This document shows positions 35,448 through 47,400 of a DNA stretch of 64,000 nucleotides, piece by piece. The position numbers and the translations under genes were made by a program. Below the pieces are notes generated by a model, which was not told the DNA's origin, searched no databases, and was given only the letters and a program-made list of their open reading frames with translations. Within the stretch, counting starts at the first letter, position 1. The number at the start of each line of letters is the position of its first letter. This stretch comes from Dreissena polymorpha (taxonomy: Eukaryota > Mollusca > Bivalvia > Myida > Dreissenidae), in assembly GCF_020536995.1 (NCBI RefSeq), contig NW_026273375.1:1-64000 (forward strand). The letters run 5' to 3'.

Positions 35448-38400
35448 AGTCAATATTGTCTGTCTCTTTTCAATATTGAATAACTTTTGTAATATTGAAG
35501 ATAGCAACTTGATATGTGGCATGCATGTGTATCTAATGGAACTGCACATTTTGAGTGGTGAAAGGTCAAGGTCATCATTCAAGGTCAAATATATGGCTTC
35601 AAAGCGGCGTCAAAACTTTAACCTTGGTCATAACTTTTGCAATATTGAAGATAGCAATTTTATATTTGGCATGCATGTGTATCTCATGGAGCTGCACATT
35701 TTGAGTGGTGAAAGGTCAATGTCAAGGTCATCCTTCAAGGTCAAAGGTCAAATTTATGGCTTCAAAGCAGCACAATAGGGGGCATTGTGTTTCTGACAAA
35801 CACATCTCTTGTTAGTTTTTCACTTGTGAACAACAAAAGCTACATTTGCATGAAATATATACTAATCACAATGTCAAAGAATTCAGTCCCTAAACTGCAT
35901 TTATTCACAAATCTGAAAATGTTAAATGGAATAATTTTTAAGGGATCTCAAAAAGCAATATTAACATTCAATAAACAAATTATGATTTATACTTGTTGGG
36001 AAGAGTGCAGCGCAATATTAAAATAGTGCACTATGGTACATTATTGTTAAGTGGGATTTTCTTGCAGAACAGGTGGTCATTAAAAAATCTGAGGCTATAA
36101 ATAGACCAGGTAAAATCAAAATAGTCCCCTAACTGTTACTGTTAATATCTGTCTCTGGACAGATCTTGCACAACAATTTGGAAAATAGTATTAGAAAAGC
36201 ATGAATATACTACTTGAATAATGTCCTATAATTATACTTGGTGCACGGCTTTTAAGATATAAATGACAACATAACAGAACATTATCAGGATATTTTTTTA
36301 ATTATCTTTACCCAATACCAGTATGAAAACTAATGTAATCATATTCTGTACTTTAATATATTCATACATAAAGGTCAGTGGCAGGTTAATATATTCATAC
36401 ATAAAGGTCAGTGTCAGGTTAATATATTCATTCATAAAGGTCAGTGTCAGGTTAATATATTCATACATAAAGGTCAGTATCAGGTTAATATATTCATGCA
36501 TAAAGGTCAGTATCTGGTTAATATATTCATGCATAAAGGTCAGTATCAGGTTTATATATCCATGCATAAGGTCAGTATCAGGTTAATATATTCATGCATA
36601 AAGGTCAGTGTCAGGTTAATATATTCATGCAATAAGGTCAGTATCAGGTTAATATATTCATGCATAAAGGTCAGTGCCAGGTTAATATATTCATGCATAA
36701 AGGTCAGTATCAGGTTAATATATTCATGCATAAAGGTCAATGTCAGGTTAATATATTCATGCATAAAGGTCAGTATCAGGTTAATATATTCATGCATAAA
36801 GGTCAATGTCAGGTTAATATATTTATGCATAAAGGTCAGTATCAGGTTAATATATTCATGCATAAAGGTCAGTGTCAGGTTAATATATTCATGCATAAAG
36901 GTCAGTATCAGGTTAATATATTCATGTGTAAAGGTCAGTATCAAGGTAATATATTCATGCATAAAGGTCAATGTCAGGTTAATATATTCATACATAAAGG
37001 TCAGTATCAGGTTAATATATTCATGCATAAAGGTCAGAGTCAGGTTTATGTTGCTTTGCTTAACCATTTGCTGTGTCTCATGCCAAATGAAGCCAGCCTA
37101 GCTCCAGACCAGCCTGCACAAACATGCAGTCATATGCTGTGTCTTATGCCAAATGAAGCCAGCCTAGCTTAAGGCAAGCCTGCACAAAATGCAGTCATTT
37201 GCTGTGTCTTATGCTAAATGAAGGCAGCCTAGCTTAAGACCAGCCTGCACAAACATGCAGTCATTTGCTGTGTCTTATGCCAAATGAAGCCAGCCTAGCT
37301 TAAGGCCAGCCTGCACAAACATGCAGTCATTTGCTGTGTCTTATGCCAAATGAAGCCAGCTTAGTTCCAGACCAGCCTGCACAAACATGCAGTCAGTTGC
37401 TGTGTCTTATGCCAAATGAAGCCAGCCTAGCTCCAGACCAGCCTGCACAAACGTGCAGTCATTTGCTGTGTCTCATGCCAAATGAAGCCAGCCTAGCTTA
37501 AGACCAGCCTGCACAAACATGCAGTCATTTGCTGTGTCTTATGCCAAATGAAGCCAGCCTAGTTCCAGACCAGCCTGCACAAACATGCAGTCAGTTGCTG
37601 TGTCTTATGCCAAATGAAGGCAGCCTAGCTCCAGACCAGCCTGCACAAACATGCAGTCAGTTGCTGTGGCTTATGCCAAATGAAGCCAGCCTAGCTCCAG
37701 GCCAACCTGCACAAACATGCAGTCATTTGCTGTGTCTCATGCCAAATGAAGCCAGCCTAGCTCCAGACCAGCCTGCACAAACATGCAGTCATTTGCTGTG
37801 TCTAATGCCAAATGAAGCCAGACTAGCTCCAGACCAGCCTGCACAAACATGCAGTTATTTGCTGTGTCTTATGCCAAATGAAGCCAGCCTAGCTCCAGAC
37901 CAGCCTGCACAAACATGCAGTCATTTGCTGTGTCTTATGCCAAATGAAGCCAGCCTAGCTCCAGACCAGCCTGCACAAACATGCAGTCCGCTTTAACATG
38001 CCAGGTTTGTGGTGTCATGAGTGGATAGTTAACCTCCTAACCAGACTGCGATGATGCACAGGCTTGTCGGGAGCTATGCTTGCCGCATGAAGCATAAGAC
38101 ACATGTTCACATGACATAAGTCATATACGAACAAAACAAATACAACGTTATAAAACACTGGTATAATAAATTTTTAGGTCTCTCCTTCAAAGAGCTAGGC
38201 AATTTTGACAAACATGATTCACTGGAGGACATGTATTTAGAAGAAAAGCTGAGCTCCAAGAGAAAACAGTAAGGAATATAACTATTAATAAGAAAAAATA
38301 CATTTCACAATTTGTTTTCTTGATTTTATCTTAAATGTTATGCCTGTCAGTTTTATTTAACAAAAATTGTCATATTAATTGTTTTAATTAAGTAAATAAT

Positions 38401-41400
38401 TATTAAGACACAATGAGATTTCTGTAGTGTTTTGATTATCACACATTTACTGTAAAATATAATGTGTATACAATGTGTATTATATGTAGTTTCATTTGTT
38501 GTTATCAACCACTTTGTTTTGATTTTAAGATTTAGGCTGAAGATTAACTTTTTTTCAGGCAATACTTTTTATGCTGGGTGGAAAATTTACCTTAATACTC
38601 AACAAATTATATTTGTGAAAATTACAATACTTAGTGATTTTTCTGTTGAATAATTGTAATCAAATTGTCATCAAATAGGTGGAACGCCATTCAATTACAT
38701 TAAAAATTATTTGTTAAAAAACCTGAACATTTTTTTTGTCAATATACAGATCCAGAATCTTCCATGAAAAGTTTTCACTCTTCTCCAGCATGGATATGCA
38801 TAGTAACAATTAATTGGATATAATGATCACTAATAAAACTCACCTTCCCTATAGTTTAAAATATTTGAAATACTCTACATCTGATATCCACAAGCGATGA
38901 TTTGCTTAAACTGTAAGTTAATTCATATATGGTTGAAAGATGTGAAAATGTTAAAAGTAATTAATAAACTTATTTTCTTTTGGAGAACAGGGGTAAATGC
39001 ATGTGCTTAAAATATTGTCCCAGGTTAGCCTGCTGTCTGCACAGGCTAGTCAACATTGTCCCAGGTTAGCCTGATGTCTGCACAGGCTAGTCAACATTGT
39101 CCCAGGTTAGCCTGCTGTCTGCACAGGCTAGTCAATATTGTCCCAGGTTAGCCTGCTGTCTGCACAGGCTAGTCAGGGACGATACTTTCCACCTAAACTG
39201 GATTTTTGCAAAGAAGGAACTTTAGGTAAACAAAAAATACCATAAAAGCAGAAAGTGTCATCCCTGATTAGCCTGTGCTTACTTCATAGGCTAATCTGGG
39301 GCATTTAATTACGAACACGCAATTAAGCCCAGTTTTCCCAGAACGAGGTTTAGTACAGTCCCTGGGCACCTCCCGTGTGCAAAAAAGAGTGAAAGCTGAT
39401 TTATATATCATTTTTTAGGTAAATGTCTGAAGTGTCAGAAAATTTTGGGTGGACGTGCCGCGTGATGGTACGTTTTTTGTAATCCAAGATGGCGTCCAAG
39501 ATGGCCACCAAAAATGATAAAAAAAAACGATTATCTGTTTTTCAGTCTGCCATATGTTTCGACAAATATTTAAAAAAAAAGACAAAAAAAGTATCAAAAA
39601 AAGGTGAAAAAAGGCATAAAAATTGAAAGTGAGTGCAAACTTTCATTTCTGTTGATTGTAATTTTGTAAATTACTTCAACTTTATAGCTGTATAGTGTAC
39701 GGCCATCAATATTATTTACATTCATGCTATTTTCATCTAAAACAGACACCGCGTTGTTGTTTTATTCCCATTAAAAGGTGGGTGGGGTAAATCAGAATTC
39801 AACAAAAAATTACATATACATAACTGTATAATATCAATATATGAAAAAAATACCTTCAACCACCAAAAAGTTGCTACAAAAGGTATTTTAACTGATACTG
39901 GTAGGGTAGAAGATCCTTAAAAACATATCAAAAGTTTACCACAATCAGACTTCCGGAAAGATGTTTTTTACAAGATGGCCGCCAAGACCTATTTATGATC
40001 ATAACTATGTAACTATCTACTCAAATTTGATAAATTTGGTGTCTATACCCAGGTTTTAAGGGGCAAAGAACACATTAATATCATCAGAGAAAGTGTAAGT
40101 TAATTATGTTACACAGAAATCGAACATGGCGTCCAAAATGGCCACCAAGATGGCCGCCAAAATCTATTAATGATCATACCTATGTTACTATACACTCAAA
40201 CTTGACGATTTTGGTGTCTATACATAGGTTTCAGGGGGCAATGAACACATTAAGATTATCAGACATTGTTTAAGTTTATTATATTACACACAAATCCAAC
40301 ACAGCGTCCAAAATGGCTGCCAAGATGGCCGCCAAAACCTATTTATGATCATTAAATATAACTATGTAACTATCCACTCAAATTTGATGAATTTGGTGTA
40401 TATACCCAGGTTTCAGAGAGCAAAGGACACGTTAATATCACATTTATATCATCAGACAAAATGTAAGCTAATTATATTACACAGAAATCCAACATGGCGT
40501 TCCAAATTGCCTTCGACACAATACGAAGGACCACAAGTCCATAACTTTTTACTCAAACGTTATGGTTGTTATGTAAAACGCCATAGTTAAGGAGACAGGG
40601 AACACTTTAATCGAATTGAGGTTTACCCTTAGGAGTTGAATAATCATAAAATCCAATTTACGACATTTGGAAGAGAGAATGAACTAGCACATGACTTCAT
40701 GATAGGATCAGGTTTTACTAACTTATGTTATTGTAGACTTCATTTTTTACCGTTGCTGAAAATCATTGAAGATTAATTACAGCATGAATAAGCATGAGCT
40801 CTTTCAAAAGGTTAATATTAAACACTTTGCGTTCCTTTGACTATTTATTTACATCAAATCGGAAGTAGATGGTCGTATTGTCTCTTTCGGAGTAATGCAG
40901 AGTCAAAATGAGCAAATCTGTATCCTCGCTCAACACCGTTGTGGTGCTACGAAGGGTTCGTTATACTGTTGCTTGAACAATTTTAACGTCTGCATCCCCT
41001 GAAGACAGAACTACATAGTATCCCATTTTAGTCAGAGTTATGCTGATCAGAGCAATCATGCCGGCGTTGTTTCTGTCACAAGACAAAAAGTCTTCCTTTT
41101 TTACATGAGCATTCTGTTTCTTTGCGGAAACTCAGAATATGATTCATGCTTGTTTCATCGTCTCCGGTGCGTTTTGTCTTTGTTATAATGACCGTCTTTG
41201 TAGCCATCGAACCCCAATGTTGCTTGTCCATAATGCCTTTTTCTGAATCTACATAAGACTCGGCTATTGCGTTATATGAGTCACCCATCTTTATGGTCAA
41301 TGATGCAGCGAAGTGCCACCATCATGCATCTGTTTCATGAATACAGTTCATCACAGCCTCACATGATGTGTCTACAGCATACTCTTAAATTGCCTGAGCG

Positions 41401-44400
41401 ATCTGAGGCTTATCTGCTGTTCAAAGTATGTTCTTGGCTTCAAAGAAGGCAGCAGGAAGGAAGCTCAGTTCATAAGACAATACGACTGCAAGGGAAGAAT
41501 CTACAGATTTTGACACCACCAGAAAACCCTGGAACAGAAGATCAGAATAAAAAGCACGGTCAGAAGCCAAGCTATTCCCAAAAGCTTTGGCTCTGTATTT
41601 TCTTGTGAATTTATAAGCAAAGACCGACTTTCCTATGATATCTCTTATGGTTGTTTTCCCAGCCCCCTGAATTGCATGAACATTTACATCGGACCCAGCC
41701 ACTATCTCATAGACCATGTTTCTCAGAGTAGGGTCAGCTGTGTATGGTGACAAGGTTGTAATCTGTGTCTACATTTTCTCTAGATCAGAAAAATCCCCTT
41801 TGATGCACGCATCAGTTGAGTCTTTGTGTTGTGGACTTTTAGTATAGGTCAGGTTTGTTAAATCCTGCATCGCACTGTTGTGCTCGGATGGTGCAGATAG
41901 GGTCCAAGGGGTTTGCATTTCCTCGGCCTCGAGTGAGACCACATGTGCTCTATAAAAACATCATCAATGTTTCCTCAATGACAAGATCACGTCCTAGCCC
42001 AGCCCAGCACTGATGGCTCCTACAAACAACGTGAAAACCAATACCGAACTTTCGATAAATGTCCGGGTGCGTTTCCTCTAGGTTGCTTATTTGCTGCAGA
42101 TACATGTAGAATAAGCAGATTGCAGGTAATGTACCCAGCTGCAGCAAAGATGGATAGCAAATCGGGCGCTGCCTGCTAATGCATCAGCCAACACCCAGTA
42201 CGATATGCTTTAATCAACATCCTTGAATTGTTAATCATAAGCTGATATTTCAGCCATACTATGCTTGTCATTGAGGTCTGGACAAGTTCATGTTTCTTCT
42301 CCTCTATAACCCTCTCGAGTTTGATCAAAATCGCATAACATGTATCATCTGCTAGCGTCGTTTTGCCCCTAAAAAGGGAAGAGTACAAATCCTTGGCATG
42401 CAGGGGCGAAGGTATTTTATTTCGGCTAGTCGTCGTTATATAAATAAAAATCCCCAAAAATCTCCGCCCCAAAACCAGTTTTTTTGTAATCACACGCCGT
42501 CAGTGCAGAAGCCATGTGTGCCCGCTCCATCTGCTTTGAGGTTGCCAATAGTGATGTGTCAATATCCCTTGTTAAGTGTCATAAACTAGGGTCCCGGGTA
42601 AATGTCATTGCGTCGTTTTATTGTTCTTTTCTGTGATTGCACTGCCGGGGTTTTGATTAAGGACAGGCTATTCTTTTAATTTTAATTGATCGCTTTAATT
42701 CAAAGGTAACTGCCACTAAAAACAATTTTGAGTAAATATACCCGTGAAAGACATTAATTTGATTGAAAATATGTTTGTTCTCTAAGTATAACAGTTATTT
42801 TTTTATTAGAAATAATTGAAACAATATCATATATGTAATTGCTTAATGTTCAAAATGAGTATTCCTAGTCAGCCTCGAAATTTTGCTTTTCCTAAGCGTA
42901 CATTCGGGAAGAAAAAACCAGAACAGCGTTCATTCAAATCTAGTTGGTTTGATTCGTTCACATCGCTTTACTACGATGAGGAATGTATATTAGTATTACA
43001 AAGGTGGACGGCAGCTTCATCAGTGACGGCTTCTCCAACTGGAAAGAGGGTCCCGTGAAGTTCTGGAAGCACGACGGCAGCGAGTGCCACAAGGAGGCGG
43101 TCGAGCGACTGGAGACGCTTCTCGCCACTACGTGTGACGTGGGAGAGACGCTCTCAGCGGGGCACGCTAAGGAGAAGGCCGACAACCGGACGCAGCTGCT
43201 GCAAATCCTACGCAGCATACGGTTCCTCGCACGCCAGGGCATCGCGCTACCTGGGCATGACGACGATGAGGGAAACTTGTTGAGATTTCTGGGTCGTCAT
43301 CGGCGGCATTGGACAAACTGATTTCATGACAAACTGAGAGTGAGACAAAAATCCAGCATTTATATCAACATGAAAGTTCCCCCAAAACGCACCATATTAA
43401 TTGTAATGGTTAATTTTTTTGGAACCACGGGAGAGGACAACCCTCTCAAACGAACCCTTTTATGTTCCCAGTACAGAAACTGGACCGCCGCCCAAATGTT
43501 TGAAGGTTATCTACGCCCCTGGCATGATTCAGCAGTATCTGAATGTCTGAACCTTCCTGGGTCATTTCGGCTGTAAGCTGGCTGTGTATGCACTTTGCAA
43601 CAAGACGATGGTCTCGTGGAGCCCTCTGGACAGCTTTTGTGTCAAAATGTGCACAATTGCATTTTCTCCATAGACATCCTCAAGCTTGTTTTTGAGAGCA
43701 ATTTCTTTCATTAGGGATCCTTTGCACCCCCCACGCGCTTTCATACGTTTATGAAACATCCCATATTCTGAACAACATTTTCAACTAATTTGTGGTGCAT
43801 CAATCATGAATTTGGCAGCCTTCCAATTCAAGTGTTGGCCAAACGTTACAATGGTGATAAGAATGTGGCAAACTTAGGCTTATGTTGACAGAATGCATGC
43901 TTTGTCCCTATTGTACATTTTAATCATATGCAAGAATTTGACTGACAGCATCCCATGGTACTGGCGTTGCTGATGCAAGATACGCATCATTCCCTCCCCA
44001 ATTAAGTGTTGCCTGAAGCTGAAAACTATCGATTCTCTTATCAAAATCCCGAAATCGCGGCAGGTCCAATATAATGGACTTGCGGTCCTTCGTATTTTGT
44101 CGTTGGACACAATGTGAGATTTCAGTGTAACATAATAAATTTAAACTATGTCTGACAGTCGTAATGTGTTCTTTGCCCCTTGAAACCTATGTATAGCTAC
44201 CAAAATAATAGAATTTGAGTGGATATTTACTTAGTTTTGATCATTTAGGTTTTGGCAGCCATTTTGGACGCCATGTTGGATTTGTGTGTACTATTCTAAA
44301 CTTAAACAATATCTGATGATCTTAATGTGTTCTTTGCCCCTTGAAACCTATGTATAGACACCAAATTCATCAAATTTGATCGTATGGTTACATAGTTATG

Positions 44401-47400
44401 ATCATTAATAGGTCTTGGCGACCATCTTGTAAAAACCATCTTTTTGGAAGTCCGATTGTGGTAAACTTTTGATATGTTTTTAAGGACCTTCTACCCTACC
44501 AGTATCAGTTAAAAAACCTTTTGTAGCAACTTTTTGGTGGGTGAATGTATTTTTTTCATATATTGACCCTACTACAGTTATGTAATTTTTTGTTGAATTC
44601 TGATTTTACCCCACCCACCTTTTAATGGGAATAAAACAACAACGCTGTGTCTGTTTTAGATGAAAATAGCATGAATGTGAAGAATATTGATGGCCGTACA
44701 CTATACAGCTTTAAAGTTGAAATAATTTACAAAATTACAATCAACAGAAATGAAAGTTTGCACTCACTTTCAATTTTTATGCCTTTTTTCGCCTTTTTTC
44801 GATAATTTTTAACCAGGTTTTCCAAAGGAAAAAACTGGTTATTAGATTGGCGAATGCGGGCGGGCTGGCTGGCTGGCTGGTGGGCTGGCTGGCGGGCGGG
44901 CGGAACAAGCTTGTCCGGGCCATAACTATGTCGTTCATTGTCAGATTTTAAAATCATTTGGCACATTTGTTCACCATCATTGGACGGTGTGTCGCGCGAA
45001 ATAATTACGTCGATATCTCCAAGGTCAAGGTCACACTTTGAGTTCAAAGGTCAAAAATGGCCATAAATGAGCTTGTCCTGGCCATAACTATGTCATTCAT
45101 TGTGAGATTTTAAAATCATTTGGCACATTTGTTCACCATCATGGGACGGTGTGTCGCACGAAAGAATCACGTCAATATCTCCAATGTCAAGGTCGCCACG
45201 ACTAAAAATAGATTTTTTTAAAAAACAAACTTACAAAGGGGGTTTATTTTGTTTGTTCATTTCAAAAGTTCAGTTTGAGTTTTCTCCCTTTATCAGATTT
45301 TTTTTTCACAATGAAAACCTGGTTTTGTGACAATTTTGTCCCTTGTTTTTTTTTTCCTTTTAAATATTTGTCGAAAAATATGGCAGAAAGTGACATATTT
45401 TGCGGAAAAAAACATCTTTTCCATTGTTTATTCAAGAGAAATAAAAATCTACTTCAATTAAAAAAAAATTCAGACTGAAAAACAGATAATTGGATTTTTT
45501 ATCATTTTTGGCGGCCATCTTGGATTACAAAAAACGTACCATTATGTGGCACGTCCACCCAAATTTTTCTGACACTTCAGACATTTACCTAAAAATGATA
45601 TATAAATCAGCTTTCACTCATTTTTGCACACGGGAGGTGCCCAGGGACTGTACTAGTTACATTAATGCCATTTTTTTAATGCAGCATGACCCAGAATGTG
45701 AATGTGAGGGCCACCATGGGCTACTGGAAGCTGTTTTGTCACGACCTCAAGGTACTATGGCCAGGTCTTAGTAAAATCTTATGAAAAATGTAAGTTATTT
45801 CTGAAGTTTTGATGCAAAACAAATACACATTTTTTATGTCTTTGTTTGTTATGTAAAGGAAATGTGTAAGGCATCAAAGACATGCATACACTTGTTGGAC
45901 TTAATGTCATGGCTCTTAGTGATTCAAAATTGTATCATATTTTTTATTTGTGGTACGATGTTTAATAAGATAATGAATTAAACTTTCGAATGAAAACATA
46001 AACAGATTTAAGTTAACTATTCGATATAACAAAAACTGCTGTATATTTTCTGTGTAAATTATCATACATATCATAATTTTATCTAACTGTTTCTTTGTTG
46101 AGCTTTTATAAGAATTCTAGTAATCAAATAAAATTACTTATTTCCATTCAAATGGTTTTGATCAAATGCTATCACAATGCAGGTTGGTAGATAATTTGTT
46201 GTTTTATTGTTTAGGTATGGCACAGACGTTGGAAGTTAAAACAGAAAGAGTCAGAACTGTTTGACAAATACATAAAGAATATGGAAAGTAAGTTGTGGTA
46301 AATGCTTTAATACCAAGGATGGTATCAGTTTCATCATTACTTTAGATTTATTTAATTGAATGGATGTCACTTGATAAATTCTATCAGCTGAGACAATGTC
46401 TTTATTTCTTGAATATTTTGAGTTAAATGTTTGAAGTCGTGTGTCACATGACATCAACAAAATGAGTTGTTAGTGAACCATTCATGTCCTCACACCACCT
46501 GCAGCAAAGAAGTCCCTGTTACCTTGACCTTACATCTTATGAATTGAAAATAATACTTGGTCAATTTCCCGGGTTCAATTTTCATTAAGACATACCAGTA
46601 TCATAATTGATATGGTTCGAGGAATTCTGAAAATATTGTGCTGAAACCAATGACCCTGTTACCTCAACCTTTGACCTGATGACCTCAATCTTAACAGGTG
46701 TCATACTTTCAATCCTAGTAAAAACTACACCAGATGTCATAATAGAAGGTAAAAGCATTCTCTAGATTTTGTGGAGACACAAATATCCTTTTACTTGACC
46801 TTGTGTCCTTGACCTATTGATATCGAAAGGCATCATTTTCCCTCTCAAGCTACCAGCATACACCTTTAGATAATCTTAGAAAGCATTCTCTGGATGTCAT
46901 GACAAACCAATTTCTCTAAAAAAGCTCTTGTTATTTTGACCTTTAATTTTACCTGATCTCAAAATCAAAATACGTATTCTTTTCCTCACATGTTATCATT
47001 ATACATGATCCTAGGTCAAAGGTTTAACAAAAATGCAGAAAAGAATAGTCTGTTACAAGACCCTGTGACCTTGACCTTTGACCTAGTAATTTATAATTAT
47101 TATTTTTTGCTTAGACCTAAACATAATGCCTGTTTGTATAATATACAGTTAAAGCAAAGTTACTGTGACAACCCCATTTGACATTGACCTTTGACCTGAT
47201 AACCTAAAACTCAACAATCTCTCTAGTAACCATCATATCATATTGCGCAGAAACAAAAGGTCTTCACACAGACCTACCAACCTACCTGCCTACCGACCAA
47301 CAGACCTACCAACTGACAGACAGGTGCAAATCCACATACCTCGGCGTTTTAAATGGTTGTCTAAGTGTCATACCATTTAGTGTATTTGGGATTTATATGC

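Larger units (their letters stand above)
39351..45655. mobile_element. Large palindromic DNA element with about 1.1-kb TIRs
   Basis: The left end TAGTACAGTCCCTGGGCACC and the right end GGTGCCCAGGGACTGTACTA are exact reverse complements. GTT flanks both (39348-39350, 45656-45658). Inverted similarity runs inward to about 40542 and 44073; the right arm is longer because a family C repeat is inserted at 44811-45346. Between the arms, minus-strand pieces of one protein family (40880-42600, 43560-44060) are interrupted by a plus-strand hAT-type fragment. Coding parts are broken in several places, so the copy is inactive. I do not recognise the superfamily; no DDE transposase, integrase or polymerase was seen. 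It lies in TMC intron 3. Confidence 0.8.

Noticed and set aside
36346-37172. Open frames of 201, 171 and 170 residues
   Set aside because: They follow the 33-bp unit on both strands and lie between verified TMC exons. The repeat period explains them.
37529-37996. 155-residue frame with a 22-residue periodic protein
   Set aside because: By-product of the 66-bp minisatellite. No start context, and intronic.
39351-45655. Polinton-type or other capsid-bearing element
   Set aside because: The long inverted arms suggested it, but no polymerase, integrase, ATPase or capsid sequence is visible and the element is short.
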